A stretch of DNA of 64,000 nt from the NCBI RefSeq assembly GCF_037977235.1, contig NZ_CP150276.1, positions 4,278,001-4,342,000 on the forward strand. The letters run 5' to 3'. Shown here one piece after another: positions 37,409-45,692 of this stretch. The notes under the pieces were generated by a model, which did not search any database, was not told the origin of the DNA, and was given only the letters and a program-made list of their open reading frames with translations. Made by a program: the position numbers and the translations under genes. Origin of the DNA: Paenibacillus sp. FSL K6-0276. Its GTDB lineage: Bacteria > Bacillota > Bacilli > Paenibacillales > Paenibacillaceae. Numbering within the stretch: the first letter of the stretch is position 1; every line of letters begins with the position of its first letter.

Positions 37409-37582
37409 ATGAACGAAATCTTCAGCCGTACAAGCTCATCCGCAGTCACAATGGTAGGTAAACCGGAGGAAATCAAGGCCATCTTAACTAGGTGGATAGA
37501 GCAGTATGGGCGCGATATGCCTCTTACATACATTCTCTCCCTAAAGGATCAATCCAAGATCATCCCAACCAAAGCAGGGTAA
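37409..37582 (+). CDS. mciZ: MciZ-like FtsZ inhibitor
   Basis: ATG 37409 behind AAGAAGG gives 57 residues. The core VTMVGKPEEIKAILTRWIEQ resembles B. subtilis MciZ (VVLVGKAWEIRAKLKEY), a 40-residue peptide that caps FtsZ filaments in the mother cell. The location next to nudF, in divergent orientation, is that of mciZ. The N-terminus (MNEIFSRTSSS) and C-terminus are longer. CATACGGT at 37363-37370 resembles a SigE -10 element, but I see no good -35. Confidence 0.72.
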   Translation: MNEIFSRTSSSAVTMVGKPEEIKAILTRWIEQYGRDMPLTYILSLKDQSKIIPTKAG

Positions 37583-37611
37583 ATTCTTATTCATACATGC
37601 CCTTATAAATA

Positions 37612-37656
37612 TAAGGAGCTGCTCCCAAGCTTTACAACTTGGAAGCAGCTCCTTAA
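37612..37656. terminator. Strong bidirectional terminator
   Basis: The arms TAAGGAGCTGCTTCCAAG-like pair (AGGAGCTGCT / AGCAGCTCCT plus CCAAG/CTTGG) make a long stem between the convergent mciZ-like and peptidase genes. Confidence 0.85.
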
Positions 37657-37677
37657 TTTAATTAAAAGAGCTTTAGG

Positions 37678-38805
37678 TTAACCCTTTACGCTCTCTTTTA
37701 CAATATTTACTACAAGCTCAGCCACTTTAACAATGTCCTCAGCTTTAATCCGTTCCTTAGTGGTATGGATATGCTCGTAACCTACAGCAAGGTTAATGGT
37801 CGGAACATCTAGGCCATTGAACACGTTAGCGTCGCTTCCTCCACCAGAGTGGAACAGTCGCGGTGTAAGTCCCATAGAGGTAATAGCCCGCTGTGCAAGC
37901 TGTACCACTGGATCATGTTCATTAAAGCTGAACGCTGGATAAATAATTTCACTGCGGAATTCGCATTCTGCACCGTATTCCCGGACAGTTGTCTCCAGTG
38001 CTTCACGCATCGAAGCGATCTGATCGCCCACCTTCTCCTGCACAATACTACGTGCTTCTGCATCCAGTTGAACGTGATCACACACCACATTCGTAGGGCC
38101 GCCTCCAGCGAATTTACCGATATTCGCAGTAGTTTCATTATCGATTCGACCAAGCTTCATCGCAGCAATCGCTTTGCTGGCTACTTGAATCGCACTGATG
38201 CCGTCTTCTGGATTAACGCCTGCATGAGCAGATTTCCCGAAGATTTGCATCGTAATCTTAGCTTGCGTAGGAGCCGCAACTGCAATTGCTCCGACTTCAC
38301 CATTGGAATCGAGCGCGAAACCGAAGTCTGCATCCAAGTTGCTCGGATCCATCGAACGTGCGCCTAGCAATCCAGATTCTTCACCCGCAGTAATTACGAA
38401 TTGAATCTGACCATGCGGCAGCTTTTGCTCCTGAATCACTCGGATGGCTTCGAACAGTGCAGCGAGCCCTGCTTTGTCATCTGCTCCGAGAATCGTAGTG
38501 CCGTCACTTGTAATCCATCCATCTGCCCCGAGCGTAGGCTTGATATTTTGTCCAGGAACAACCGTATCCATGTGGCAAGTGAACAGTAGTTTTGGTGCAG
38601 CTCCACCATTCTCAGCTGGCCAGGTAATGAACAGATTACCTGCTCCATGTCCAGTTCTTTCCTGGGAGTCATCTTCGGTAACTTCTAATCCCAGAGCGTT
38701 AAATTTGCTCTTGAGCACATCGGCAATTTGCCGTTCATTTCTTGTTTCACTATCAACTTGGACAAGTTCCATAAATTCTTGAATCAATCTGTCTTGTGAA
38801 ATCAC
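37678..38805 (-). CDS. M20 family metallopeptidase (tripeptidase T-like, YqjE family)
   Basis: 375 residues. Zinc-site motifs are in the M20 order: LLFTCHMDTVVPG (about residue 75), TTILGADDKAGLAAL (about 105) and ITAGEESGLLGARSMD (about 140, catalytic Glu pair). A dimerisation domain with KSAHAGVNPEDG lies near 190, and the final zinc histidine in GYEHIHTTKERI near residue 345. It is probably a cytoplasmic aminopeptidase for small peptides. B. subtilis YqjE is close in length and neighbourhood. Confidence 0.88.
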   Translation of the reverse strand: MISQDRLIQEFMELVQVDSETRNERQIADVLKSKFNALGLEVTEDDSQERTGHGAGNLFITWPAENGGAAPKLLFTCHMDTVVPGQNIKPTLGADGWITSDGTTILGADDKAGLAALFEAIRVIQEQKLPHGQIQFVITAGEESGLLGARSMDPSNLDADFGFALDSNGEVGAIAVAAPTQAKITMQIFGKSAHAGVNPEDGISAIQVASKAIAAMKLGRIDNETTANIGKFAGGGPTNVVCDHVQLDAEARSIVQEKVGDQIASMREALETTVREYGAECEFRSEIIYPAFSFNEHDPVVQLAQRAITSMGLTPRLFHSGGGSDANVFNGLDVPTINLAVGYEHIHTTKERIKAEDIVKVAELVVNIVKESVKG

Positions 38806-38899
38806 TGGACTTCCCTCTCTTTCGTGAATACGTTACAATGGTTGTACAGAAAGACCATCTTTATGCTATTAACTTAAACTAAATCTAAAGGAGTTACTC

Positions 38900-39001
38900 A
38901 TGCAACGTAATAAGTGGTTCAAAATCTTCATCTACGTCATGTTGTTCGCCATGATTGCCTCTACGCTCTTTATGGTTATCGAGCCTTTCCTTGCGGGTTA
39001 A
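38900..39001 (+). CDS. prli42: Prli42-like stressosome-associated membrane miniprotein
   Basis: ATG 38900 behind AAAGGAG gives 33 residues: a basic start (MQRNKWFK) and one membrane helix (IFIYVMLFAMIASTLFMVIE). Length, charge pattern and helix match Prli42, the Listeria miniprotein that tethers the stressosome to the membrane and is widespread in Firmicutes. A terminator follows 22 bp later, so it is a monocistronic gene. The assignment rests on a short sequence. Confidence 0.75.
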   Translation: MQRNKWFKIFIYVMLFAMIASTLFMVIEPFLAG

Positions 39002-39023
39002 TATCTACACAAGGAACATTGAT

Positions 39024-39056
39024 AATAGCGGCTAGGGATTCCCTTGCCGCTATTTG
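39024..39056. terminator. Bidirectional hairpin terminator
   Basis: The arms AATAGCGGC and GCCGCTATT lie between the miniprotein gene and the convergent lipB. Confidence 0.75.
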
Positions 39057-39073
39057 GCTTGCCTGTTTGTTCA

Positions 39074-39793
39074 TTAATCAGCTTTAGCCATACTGTTGAA
39101 GGACTCATCCTGCTCTTCATATGGAAAGTGTCTTAGAAAATATGGTACCAATTCTTTGGCCACATCTTGAAGTTCAAAACGACGACCTGCACACTCTTCT
39201 AGGGAAGTTACTCCAAATTCAGTGATACCGCATGGAATAATTCCTTGAAATCCGTGTCCAGATATCCCTTCAGAAATGTTAAAAGCAAAACCATGGCTAG
39301 TAACAAATCCTCTTCGGAATTTGCTTTTGTTAAACTTGACGCCAATGGCACAGATCTTCTCGTCGCCAACCCATACCCCTGTGTACTCCGGCTTCCGTTC
39401 ACCTACAATTCCGTAGGATGCCAAATAATCAATAATCACTGCTTCCAGACTGCGCAAGTACCCATGCAAATCTACTTTGCCTTCTTCACCGAGCATAAGA
39501 ATCGGATAACCTACAAGCTGACCCGGTCCGTGATATGTAATATCTCCTCCCCGGTCGATTTCAAACAGCGCGATTCCTTTTTCTTTGAGCTGCTCTTCAT
39601 CTAGAAGAAGATGTTCGGGATGATTCTGTGAACCAATCGTATAGGTAGGCGGATGCTGCAAAAGAATCAATCGTTCCGGTTGCTCACCAGCATCAATGGC
39701 GTGCACACTTTCCTTTTGCAGATCCCAAGCCTTTCCATACTCCATAATGGGGTCATATGAAATCTGCAGCTTACGAAAATCCGTGTTATTCAT
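39074..39793 (-). CDS. lipB: Lipoyl(octanoyl) transferase
   Basis: 239 residues with the LipB motifs RGGDITYHGPGQLVGYPI (about 82-99), KICAIGVKFNKSKFRRGFVTSHGFAFN, in which the catalytic lysine lies, and GIIPCGITEFGVTSL with the catalytic cysteine near 190. It moves octanoate from acyl carrier protein to lipoyl domains. It lies 55 bp downstream of bkdB, whose product carries such a domain. GGGGACC lies before the ATG. Confidence 0.93.
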   Translation of the reverse strand: MNNTDFRKLQISYDPIMEYGKAWDLQKESVHAIDAGEQPERLILLQHPPTYTIGSQNHPEHLLLDEEQLKEKGIALFEIDRGGDITYHGPGQLVGYPILMLGEEGKVDLHGYLRSLEAVIIDYLASYGIVGERKPEYTGVWVGDEKICAIGVKFNKSKFRRGFVTSHGFAFNISEGISGHGFQGIIPCGITEFGVTSLEECAGRRFELQDVAKELVPYFLRHFPYEEQDESFNSMAKAD

Positions 39794-39848
39794 ACCATCA
39801 GGTCCCCTTTTTCAAGTCTCATGCCTGCACAGTTTGGCTCGTCATTAT

Positions 39849-41219
39849 TTAGTAGAGTTTAGTATCCGGTGTATATCCTTCAATATTATCCTTGACGCGT
39901 TGCAAGAAACGGCCACAAATCACTCCGTCCAGAATCCGATGATCCAGTGACAGACAAATATTAGCCATTGATCTTACACCTATCATATCGTTAATGACCA
40001 CAGGCCTCTTCACAATAGATTCAAACGTTAGAATCGCTGCCTGTGGATAGTTGATAATTGGATAAGAAAGAATGGAGCCAAATGAACCTGTGTTATTCAC
40101 CGTGAAGGTACCGCCTTGCATATCTTCTAGTCGAAGCTTCCCTTCACGTGTCTTAAGTGCCAATTCATCAATTTCACGTGCGAGACCAGCGACATTCTTC
40201 TGATCCGCTTTTTTGATGACAGGTGTCATTACAGAATCCTCTGTTCCTACGGCTAAAGAAATATTGATATCCCGTTTCACGATGATCTTGTCGACCGCCC
40301 ATACAGAGTTCATGATTGGATAGTCTTTGATCGCACTCACGACAGCTTTCATCAAGAATGCGAGATAGGTCAAATTGATGCCTTCCTTGCGCTTGAACTC
40401 ATCCTTATGTTTATTGCGAAGCGCAACCAGATTAGTCACGTCCACCTCGATCATTGTCCAAGCATGCGGAATCTCCGAGACACTTTGGCGCATTCTTGTA
40501 GCAATTGTATTCCGGATTGGTGTTACATCAATCAAGTATTCAGAACTGCTTCCTCGACCACCCTCTACTTCAATTGTAGGAATACGCGGAGATTCGCTCA
40601 GATGTAGACCAGAATGGCGAAGAGGCTCTTCCGCTTTCTTCACTTCTTCTTGAACGAACTGTGGAGCAGGCGGTTGTGACACAAATGAAGCAGGCTGACT
40701 AGCAGGAGTCGAAGCTGCGGATGTAGCTCCACCACTTTCGAGGAAGGTTAGCACATCTTTACGGGTAATCCGGCCCCCCATACCAGTACCAGGAACTAAA
40801 GTGAGGTCGATGTTATGCTCAGCCGCCAAAGTCTGTACGGCAGGAGAATAGCGAGCACGCATCGTATCACCAGCAGTTGAAGTCGCCTTTTGTCCTGCAA
40901 CATCGTTAGAGGAAGTAGATGCATTTGTGCTAGTGTTAGTCACATTTGCAGCATCAGATACAGTCACAGGCACCGCAATACGACAAATGACTTCGCCGAC
41001 ATTGACAACCTGACCTTCTTCCGCCAATAGTTCACCCATAACTCCATCTACAGTTGAAGGCAATTCTGCATTTACTTTATCTGTAATAAGCTCGCATAAT
41101 GGTTCATATTGTTCTACCGGGTCACCCGGTTTCTTCAGCCATTTGCCGATCGTCGCCGATACCAGCGATTCCGCCAGCTGCGGCATGATCACGTCAGTCA
41201 ACTTTTGGTTGTCAGACAT
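39849..41219 (-). CDS. bkdB: Branched-chain 2-oxoacid dehydrogenase E2, dihydrolipoyl acyltransferase
   Basis: ATG 41219 behind AAGGAGTG gives 456 residues. The lipoyl domain is 1-85 with Lys48 (ITDKVNAELPS) as attachment site. A Ser/Thr/Ala linker follows, then the E1/E3-binding domain near 125-165 (GGRITRKDVLTFLES), a second Ala/Pro-rich linker, and the catalytic domain from about 225 ending in SLDHRILDG with the active-site histidine. It transfers branched acyl groups to CoA, giving primers for iso/anteiso fatty acids. Last of the lpdV-bkdAA-bkdAB-bkdB set. Confidence 0.93.
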   Translation of the reverse strand: MSDNQKLTDVIMPQLAESLVSATIGKWLKKPGDPVEQYEPLCELITDKVNAELPSTVDGVMGELLAEEGQVVNVGEVICRIAVPVTVSDAANVTNTSTNASTSSNDVAGQKATSTAGDTMRARYSPAVQTLAAEHNIDLTLVPGTGMGGRITRKDVLTFLESGGATSAASTPASQPASFVSQPPAPQFVQEEVKKAEEPLRHSGLHLSESPRIPTIEVEGGRGSSSEYLIDVTPIRNTIATRMRQSVSEIPHAWTMIEVDVTNLVALRNKHKDEFKRKEGINLTYLAFLMKAVVSAIKDYPIMNSVWAVDKIIVKRDINISLAVGTEDSVMTPVIKKADQKNVAGLAREIDELALKTREGKLRLEDMQGGTFTVNNTGSFGSILSYPIINYPQAAILTFESIVKRPVVINDMIGVRSMANICLSLDHRILDGVICGRFLQRVKDNIEGYTPDTKLY

Positions 41220-41236
41220 CTTTTCACTCCTTAAAA

Positions 41237-41319
41237 GTTTTACGAAGCTTCGCTTCTTAGAAATACTTCGCAGTAAAACTTGCATCGTAAGCAATGGCTT
41301 ATGTTTTACGAAGCTTCGC
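41237..41319. repeat. Duplicated palindromic 17-mer between bkdAB and bkdB
   Basis: GTTTTACGAAGCTTCGC occurs at 41237-41253 and again at 41303-41319. Each copy contains the palindrome CGAAGCTTCG. Between them, CTTCGCAGTAAAAC is a near inverted copy of the first half. Confidence 0.6.
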
Positions 41320-41334
41320 GTCCACTCAACTATT

Positions 41335-42321
41335 TTAATATTGCGCCAGTCGAAGCATTTCCGCCTTCACTTTTTCTTTGCTTAGCATGAAGAACTTCTC
41401 CATTGGCGGGCTAATTGGCATCGCCGGAACATCAGGACCACAAAGACGGAAGATCGGTGCGTCGAGCTCGAACAGACAATGCTCAGCAATAATCGCCGCC
41501 ACTTCGCCGCCAATCCCGCCTGTCTTATTGTCCTCGTGCACAATCAGTACCTTTCCTGTCTGACGAGCAGCAGCTATGATCGCTTCACGATCAAGAGGTT
41601 GCAAGGTGCGTAGATCCAGAATATGAGCTGTAATGCCTTCCTCGCGCTCCAATTCTTCTGCTGCCTGCATCGCAAAATGCAATGGCAGACTATAGCCAAT
41701 AACCGTAATGTCCGTTCCCTGGCGCAGCAGATTGGCTTCGCCAATAGGAACCGTGTAATCGTCCTCTGGTACTTCTTCCTTAATCAGCTTGTAGCACTTC
41801 TTATTCTCGAAGAATAGAACCGGATCAGGATCACGTACGGCTGCTTTCAGTAGTCCTTTAGCATCGTAAGCAGAGTATGGTGCGACAATCTTCAATCCAG
41901 GTGTACCGAAGAAAATCGATTCCGGACACTGCGAATGATACAGACCGCCGAATACACCGCCTCCAATTGGAGCACGAATGACCACCGGACAATTCCAATC
42001 ATTATTTGAACGATAGCGGATCTTAGCCGCTTCGCTAATAATTTGATTCGTTGCTGGAAGCATGAAATCAGAATACTGCATTTCCGCAATCGGCTTCATA
42101 CCATACATGGCTGCACCGATCGCAACACCTGCTATAGCTGATTCCGCAAGCGGTGTATCCAGTACACGCTCTTCCCCAAATTGCTCCTGCAGACCTTTAG
42201 TTGTAGTAAATACTCCGCCTTTGAGACCAACGTCTTCTCCAAGCACGAACACGGATTCATCGCGTTCCATTTCTTCCTTCATCGCGAGCCGAATGGCATC
42301 GATATATTCCATTATAGCCAT
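41335..42321 (-). CDS. bkdAB: Branched-chain 2-oxoacid dehydrogenase E1 beta subunit
   Basis: 328 residues, full length for E1 beta. Transketolase pyrimidine-binding domain with FVLGEDVGLKGGVFTTTKGL and GVAIGAAMYGMKPIAEMQYSDF, and C-terminal domain with LDLRTLQPLDREAI and HEDNKTGGIGGEVAAI. Together with the alpha subunit it decarboxylates 2-oxoacids from Val, Leu and Ile with thiamine diphosphate. Three bases separate it from bkdAA. Confidence 0.94.
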   Translation of the reverse strand: MAIMEYIDAIRLAMKEEMERDESVFVLGEDVGLKGGVFTTTKGLQEQFGEERVLDTPLAESAIAGVAIGAAMYGMKPIAEMQYSDFMLPATNQIISEAAKIRYRSNNDWNCPVVIRAPIGGGVFGGLYHSQCPESIFFGTPGLKIVAPYSAYDAKGLLKAAVRDPDPVLFFENKKCYKLIKEEVPEDDYTVPIGEANLLRQGTDITVIGYSLPLHFAMQAAEELEREEGITAHILDLRTLQPLDREAIIAAARQTGKVLIVHEDNKTGGIGGEVAAIIAEHCLFELDAPIFRLCGPDVPAMPISPPMEKFFMLSKEKVKAEMLRLAQY

Positions 42322-42324
42322 CTT

Positions 42325-43356
42325 TTATGCTCCTCCTTTGAGGTCGGAATCACTGTATACATGCAGCAGTGTATCTTCCGGTTTCGGGAACGGAGCGTTG
42401 TCGGCATATTCGATAGCCGCTTTAAGCTCAAGATTGCACTCAGCAACAAGATCTTGTTCTTGTTCGTCACTCCACAATCCCAGACCGATCAGGTAATTAC
42501 GGAATCCTGCTACGCCGTCCTTCTTCCAGTTCTCATCAACTTCTTCTTTGGTCCGATAAGCCAGATCATTATCCGAAGTAGAGTGTGGAGACAAACGGTA
42601 CATCATTGCTTCGATTAGCGTAGGGCCTTCACCCGCAAGGGCTCTTTCCCGTGCTTCCATAACGACACGATAAACTTCCAGCGGATCATTGCCATCTACA
42701 CGCACACCTGGAAATCCATAACCCAGTGCACGGTCGCTGACCTTACCACCAAGCTGTTTGTGAGCAGGAATAGAGATAGCGTACTGATTATTCTGACACA
42801 TAATAATAACCGGTAGCTTATTCACTCCGGCAAAGTTACAAGCTTCATGAAAATCGCCTTGGTTGCTAGAGCCTTCCCCGAAGGTTACAAAAGAGACGAA
42901 CTTCTTCTTCTGCATTTTAGCTGCCAAAGCAAAGCCAACCGCATGTGGGACCTGTGTGGTTACAGGGCTTGATCCTGTCACAATACGCAGACGCTTACTA
43001 CCAAAGTGGCCTGGCATTTGCCGCCCACCACTGTTTGGATCTTCTGCCTTTGCGAACACGGACAGCATCAGTTCACGAGTAGTCATACCCACGGAGAGTA
43101 CGAAAGCATAATCACGGTAATAAGGTAAAAAATAATCATTCTGCCGGTCCAGCGCAAATGCTGCTGCCACCTGACCCGCCTCCTGGCCAATGCCGGAGAC
43201 ATGAAAGTTAATCTTGCCAGCGCGCTGAAGCAGCAGACTGCGCTCGTCGTATTTACGTGCGAGCAGCATATATCTGTACATATCGATGACTTGGCCGTCA
43301 CTTAGTCCAAGCTGCTTATGTCTGTTAATCGTTTCTACAGTATCTTGGGATTCCAT
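42325..43356 (-). CDS. bkdAA: Branched-chain 2-oxoacid dehydrogenase E1 alpha subunit
   Basis: 343 residues with the thiamine-diphosphate motif GEGSSNQGDFHEACNFAGV followed by QNNQYAISIP, and the phosphorylation-loop-like YRLSPHSTSDND. QMPGHFGSKRLRIVTGSSPV precedes. These features fit the branched-chain rather than pyruvate enzyme. It follows lpdV after a 234-bp gap that contains the structured repeat, so bkdAA may be expressed partly apart from lpdV. Confidence 0.94.
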   Translation of the reverse strand: MESQDTVETINRHKQLGLSDGQVIDMYRYMLLARKYDERSLLLQRAGKINFHVSGIGQEAGQVAAAFALDRQNDYFLPYYRDYAFVLSVGMTTRELMLSVFAKAEDPNSGGRQMPGHFGSKRLRIVTGSSPVTTQVPHAVGFALAAKMQKKKFVSFVTFGEGSSNQGDFHEACNFAGVNKLPVIIMCQNNQYAISIPAHKQLGGKVSDRALGYGFPGVRVDGNDPLEVYRVVMEARERALAGEGPTLIEAMMYRLSPHSTSDNDLAYRTKEEVDENWKKDGVAGFRNYLIGLGLWSDEQEQDLVAECNLELKAAIEYADNAPFPKPEDTLLHVYSDSDLKGGA

Positions 43357-43486
43357 AAAGAGATACCTCCTTATTCATAAAGCCTGAGTCTTACAGGATT
43401 TAAGACCAATTGTATCCTGATCTTAAAACCTGGTACTAAGACTTGGCTTGAGTTTATTATAATCCCTTTCCACCCAAAAAGAAATG

Positions 43487-43581
43487 CCAAGTATAAACGC
43501 CTTCGGCGTCCCTATAAGGACGGTATGCGTTTAAGCGAGAAATATAAGGATATAGCATGCAACTTATACTTTCTTATATTT
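43487..43581. repeat. Structured intergenic repeat, copy 2
   Basis: It matches the element at 21389-21487 in the same orientation over about 95 bp, sharing CCCTATAAGGACGGTA, GCGTTT, GCGAGAAATATAAG and ACTTTCTTATATTT. The left arm of the first hairpin is degenerate (AAACGCCTTCGGCGTCC), while the second hairpin is kept. It lies between lpdV and bkdAA. Confidence 0.75.
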
Positions 43582-43590
43582 TAAGAAAAA

Positions 43591-45012
43591 CTAAATCCCG
43601 ATAGATCTTCCATCTACAGCTAACATTGCTTCTCCAATGATCTCCGAAAGTGTAGGGTGAGCATGAATAGCCTCGCCAATCTCCCAAGGTGTTGCATCCA
43701 GGAGTTGAGCCAGTGCTGCTTCCCCGATTAGATCCGTAACATGAGGACCAATCATCTGCACACCGAGAATATCTCCGGTGCTTCGGTCCGCTACAACTTT
43801 AACAAACCCATCCTTCTGGCCGTATACAATCGCCTTGCCAATGGCTGAAAAGGGGAATTTACCAGTCACTACATCATGTCCCAATGCTTTAGCTTCCTTC
43901 TCAGTGTGACCCACACTCGCTACTTCAGGACGTGTATAGACACAACGCGGTACAAGATGTGCATGATAAGGATGTAGTTTCTCACCAGATAGATGATTAA
44001 CCGCCATAATGCCTTCATGGCTGGCCGCATGAGCTAGTTGAAGTCCACCGATACAGTCGCCAATCGCATAAATATGCGGTTCAGCCGTCTGCATACTAGC
44101 ATTTACAGCGATAATTCCTTTATCAAAGCGAATATCTGTATTTTCCAGACCAATATTCTCGATATTTGCTACTCTACCTACGGATACAAGCAGCTTTTCT
44201 GTGGATAGACTTTGGGTTTGCTCTCCCTTACGGGCATCGATCGAAATTCCATCCTCCGTTACCTTGCAGGTTGCAGCATCCACTGTAGTTTCAGTCAGTA
44301 CTTTAACACCACGTTTTTTCAATAAGCGTTGCAGTTCTTTAGCTACCTCTTCATCCTCTTGAGGCAGTAACTGACCAGCAGCTTCAACTACCGTAACCTG
44401 CACTCCGAAATCAGCTAGCATAGAAGCCCATTCCACCCCAATGACTCCGCCCCCAACAATAATGATGGAAGAGGGTAACTCGTCGAGTGTGAGTGCTTCA
44501 TCACTGCTAAGAATAACTTTCCCGTCTGGTTCCAGACCAGGTAATACACGCGGACGAGATCCTGTAGCAATAATAAGATGGCTAGAGACTACTGTTTCCA
44601 TTTCACCGTCGTCTAGTTCCACAGCTACAGCACCGCTACGCGGGGAAAAAATAGAGGGACCTGTCACGCGCCCCTTGCCTTTTATAACTTGTATTTTATT
44701 TTTGCGCATCAAATATTGTACGCCCTGATGAAGTTGTTCAACTACCGCTTCCTTGCGCTTTTGTACTTTAGGGAATACAAGCTGTACACCGCTTGTCTCA
44801 ATGCCATAGCTCTCGCTCTCATTGATTTCAGCATATACTTCTGCACTTCGGAGCAGCGATTTGCTAGGAATGCAGCCACGGTGCAGGCAGGTTCCTCCCA
44901 GTTTGTCCATTTCGATGACGACGACGGACTTTCCAAGCTGTGCAGCGCGAATGGCTGCCACATATCCCCCGGTTCCTCCGCCAAGTATGGCCACGTCACA
45001 TGAAATTGTCAT
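43591..45012 (-). CDS. lpdV: Dihydrolipoamide dehydrogenase (E3) of the branched-chain complex
   Basis: 473 residues. The FAD site GGGTGGYVAAIRAAQLG is near residue 11, redox cysteines in GGTCLHRGCIPSKSLL near 40, an NAD site VGGGVIGVEWASMLAD near 180, YAIGDCIGGLQLAHAA near 310 and the C-terminal HAHPTLSE active-site histidine. It re-oxidises the lipoyl arm. GGAGGATACATATC precedes the ATG. It is the first gene of the operon; ptb, bcd and buk, which precede lpdV in B. subtilis, are absent here. Confidence 0.94.
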   Translation of the reverse strand: MTISCDVAILGGGTGGYVAAIRAAQLGKSVVVIEMDKLGGTCLHRGCIPSKSLLRSAEVYAEINESESYGIETSGVQLVFPKVQKRKEAVVEQLHQGVQYLMRKNKIQVIKGKGRVTGPSIFSPRSGAVAVELDDGEMETVVSSHLIIATGSRPRVLPGLEPDGKVILSSDEALTLDELPSSIIIVGGGVIGVEWASMLADFGVQVTVVEAAGQLLPQEDEEVAKELQRLLKKRGVKVLTETTVDAATCKVTEDGISIDARKGEQTQSLSTEKLLVSVGRVANIENIGLENTDIRFDKGIIAVNASMQTAEPHIYAIGDCIGGLQLAHAASHEGIMAVNHLSGEKLHPYHAHLVPRCVYTRPEVASVGHTEKEAKALGHDVVTGKFPFSAIGKAIVYGQKDGFVKVVADRSTGDILGVQMIGPHVTDLIGEAALAQLLDATPWEIGEAIHAHPTLSEIIGEAMLAVDGRSIGI

Positions 45013-45059
45013 GATATGTATCCTCCAGTCATTACACGTAAGTTCATTTTACAATGTAT

Positions 45060-45087
45060 ATTGTACTCTCTTTTCAGAGTATTACAA
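45060..45087 (-). promoter_or_regulatory. Probable promoter of the lpdV-bkd operon
   Basis: On the minus strand, TTGTAA (45087-45082) and TACAAT (45065-45060) are 16 bp apart. The spacer with flanks forms an inverted repeat (TTGTACTCT / AGAGTATTACAA), which could be an operator. No SigL (-24/-12) promoter was seen. Confidence 0.5.
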
Positions 45088-45179
45088 AACTTATAAACGT
45101 CATATCCAAATGGACTTTTTCTTACTAAAGCGTTATCATATGGATGAATCTAAAGGGCTAAGAGGGGTAGGAGACACTT

Positions 45180-45485
45180 ATGAAACTGTTAATTTCACGC
45201 TTCATTGCCATCCTTATTCTTGTGTTTCCGGGTTTAATTGCAATGAAGGGCTTTCTAATGATGAAGGATGATATTTTTAATTACATATCCATGCATGGCG
45301 ACGATACTGTCGTTCCAGATTTCGCCTGGCTACATTTCGGCGGTGGATTGTTGCTCTTTGCAGCCGGTATGACCTTCCTTGGCGGTTGGATTCTAGCAAG
45401 AGACCGCAAACGCAATTATGTTGGTCCTCGGTTCAAGGAGAAACAAAAAGCGAAACAGGCCGCAGCGCAGGAAACGATCTCCTAA
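45180..45485 (+). CDS. DUF2627 (YqzF-like) membrane protein
   Basis: 101 residues with two membrane helices (about 5-25 and 50-72) separated by MMKDDIFNYISMHGDD, and a basic tail (KEKQKAKQAAAQ). The pattern FPGLIAMKGFLMMKD and the helix containing WLHFGGGLLLFAAGMTFLGG are those of DUF2627. In B. subtilis the relative YqzF lies next to the bkd genes, as here, divergent from lpdV. AGGGGTAGGAG lies before the ATG. Function unknown. Confidence 0.8.
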   Translation: MKLLISRFIAILILVFPGLIAMKGFLMMKDDIFNYISMHGDDTVVPDFAWLHFGGGLLLFAAGMTFLGGWILARDRKRNYVGPRFKEKQKAKQAAAQETIS

Positions 45486-45625
45486 GAAGCAAAACTTAAA
45501 AGTAGCTAATTAATTCTGACTATAGGAATATAGAACGGAAGATTGAATCGAAATCTATTGCACATTCTGCAATCAAACGATCTGACGACTCACTTCATAT
45601 GCATGTTGGATACCCAAACAATATA

Positions 45626-45684
45626 TAAAGGCGAGAGTTTTCACGGACGCAACTTGCGACTCCTTGAAAACTCTCGCCTTTTTA
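45626..45684. terminator. Long bidirectional terminator
   Basis: The perfect arms AAAGGCGAGAGTTTTCA and TGAAAACTCTCGCCTTT enclose a 21-base loop, with T runs on both strands. It separates the convergent DUF2627 and ABC exporter genes. Confidence 0.9.
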
Positions 45685-45692
45685 TGCACAGT

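Noticed and set aside
37849-38367. 172-codon plus-strand open frame
   Set aside because: Antisense shadow of the M20 peptidase gene, with unlikely amino-acid composition.
42181-42618. 145-codon plus-strand frame across the bkdAB/bkdAA junction
   Set aside because: Antisense to two firmly identified enzyme genes.
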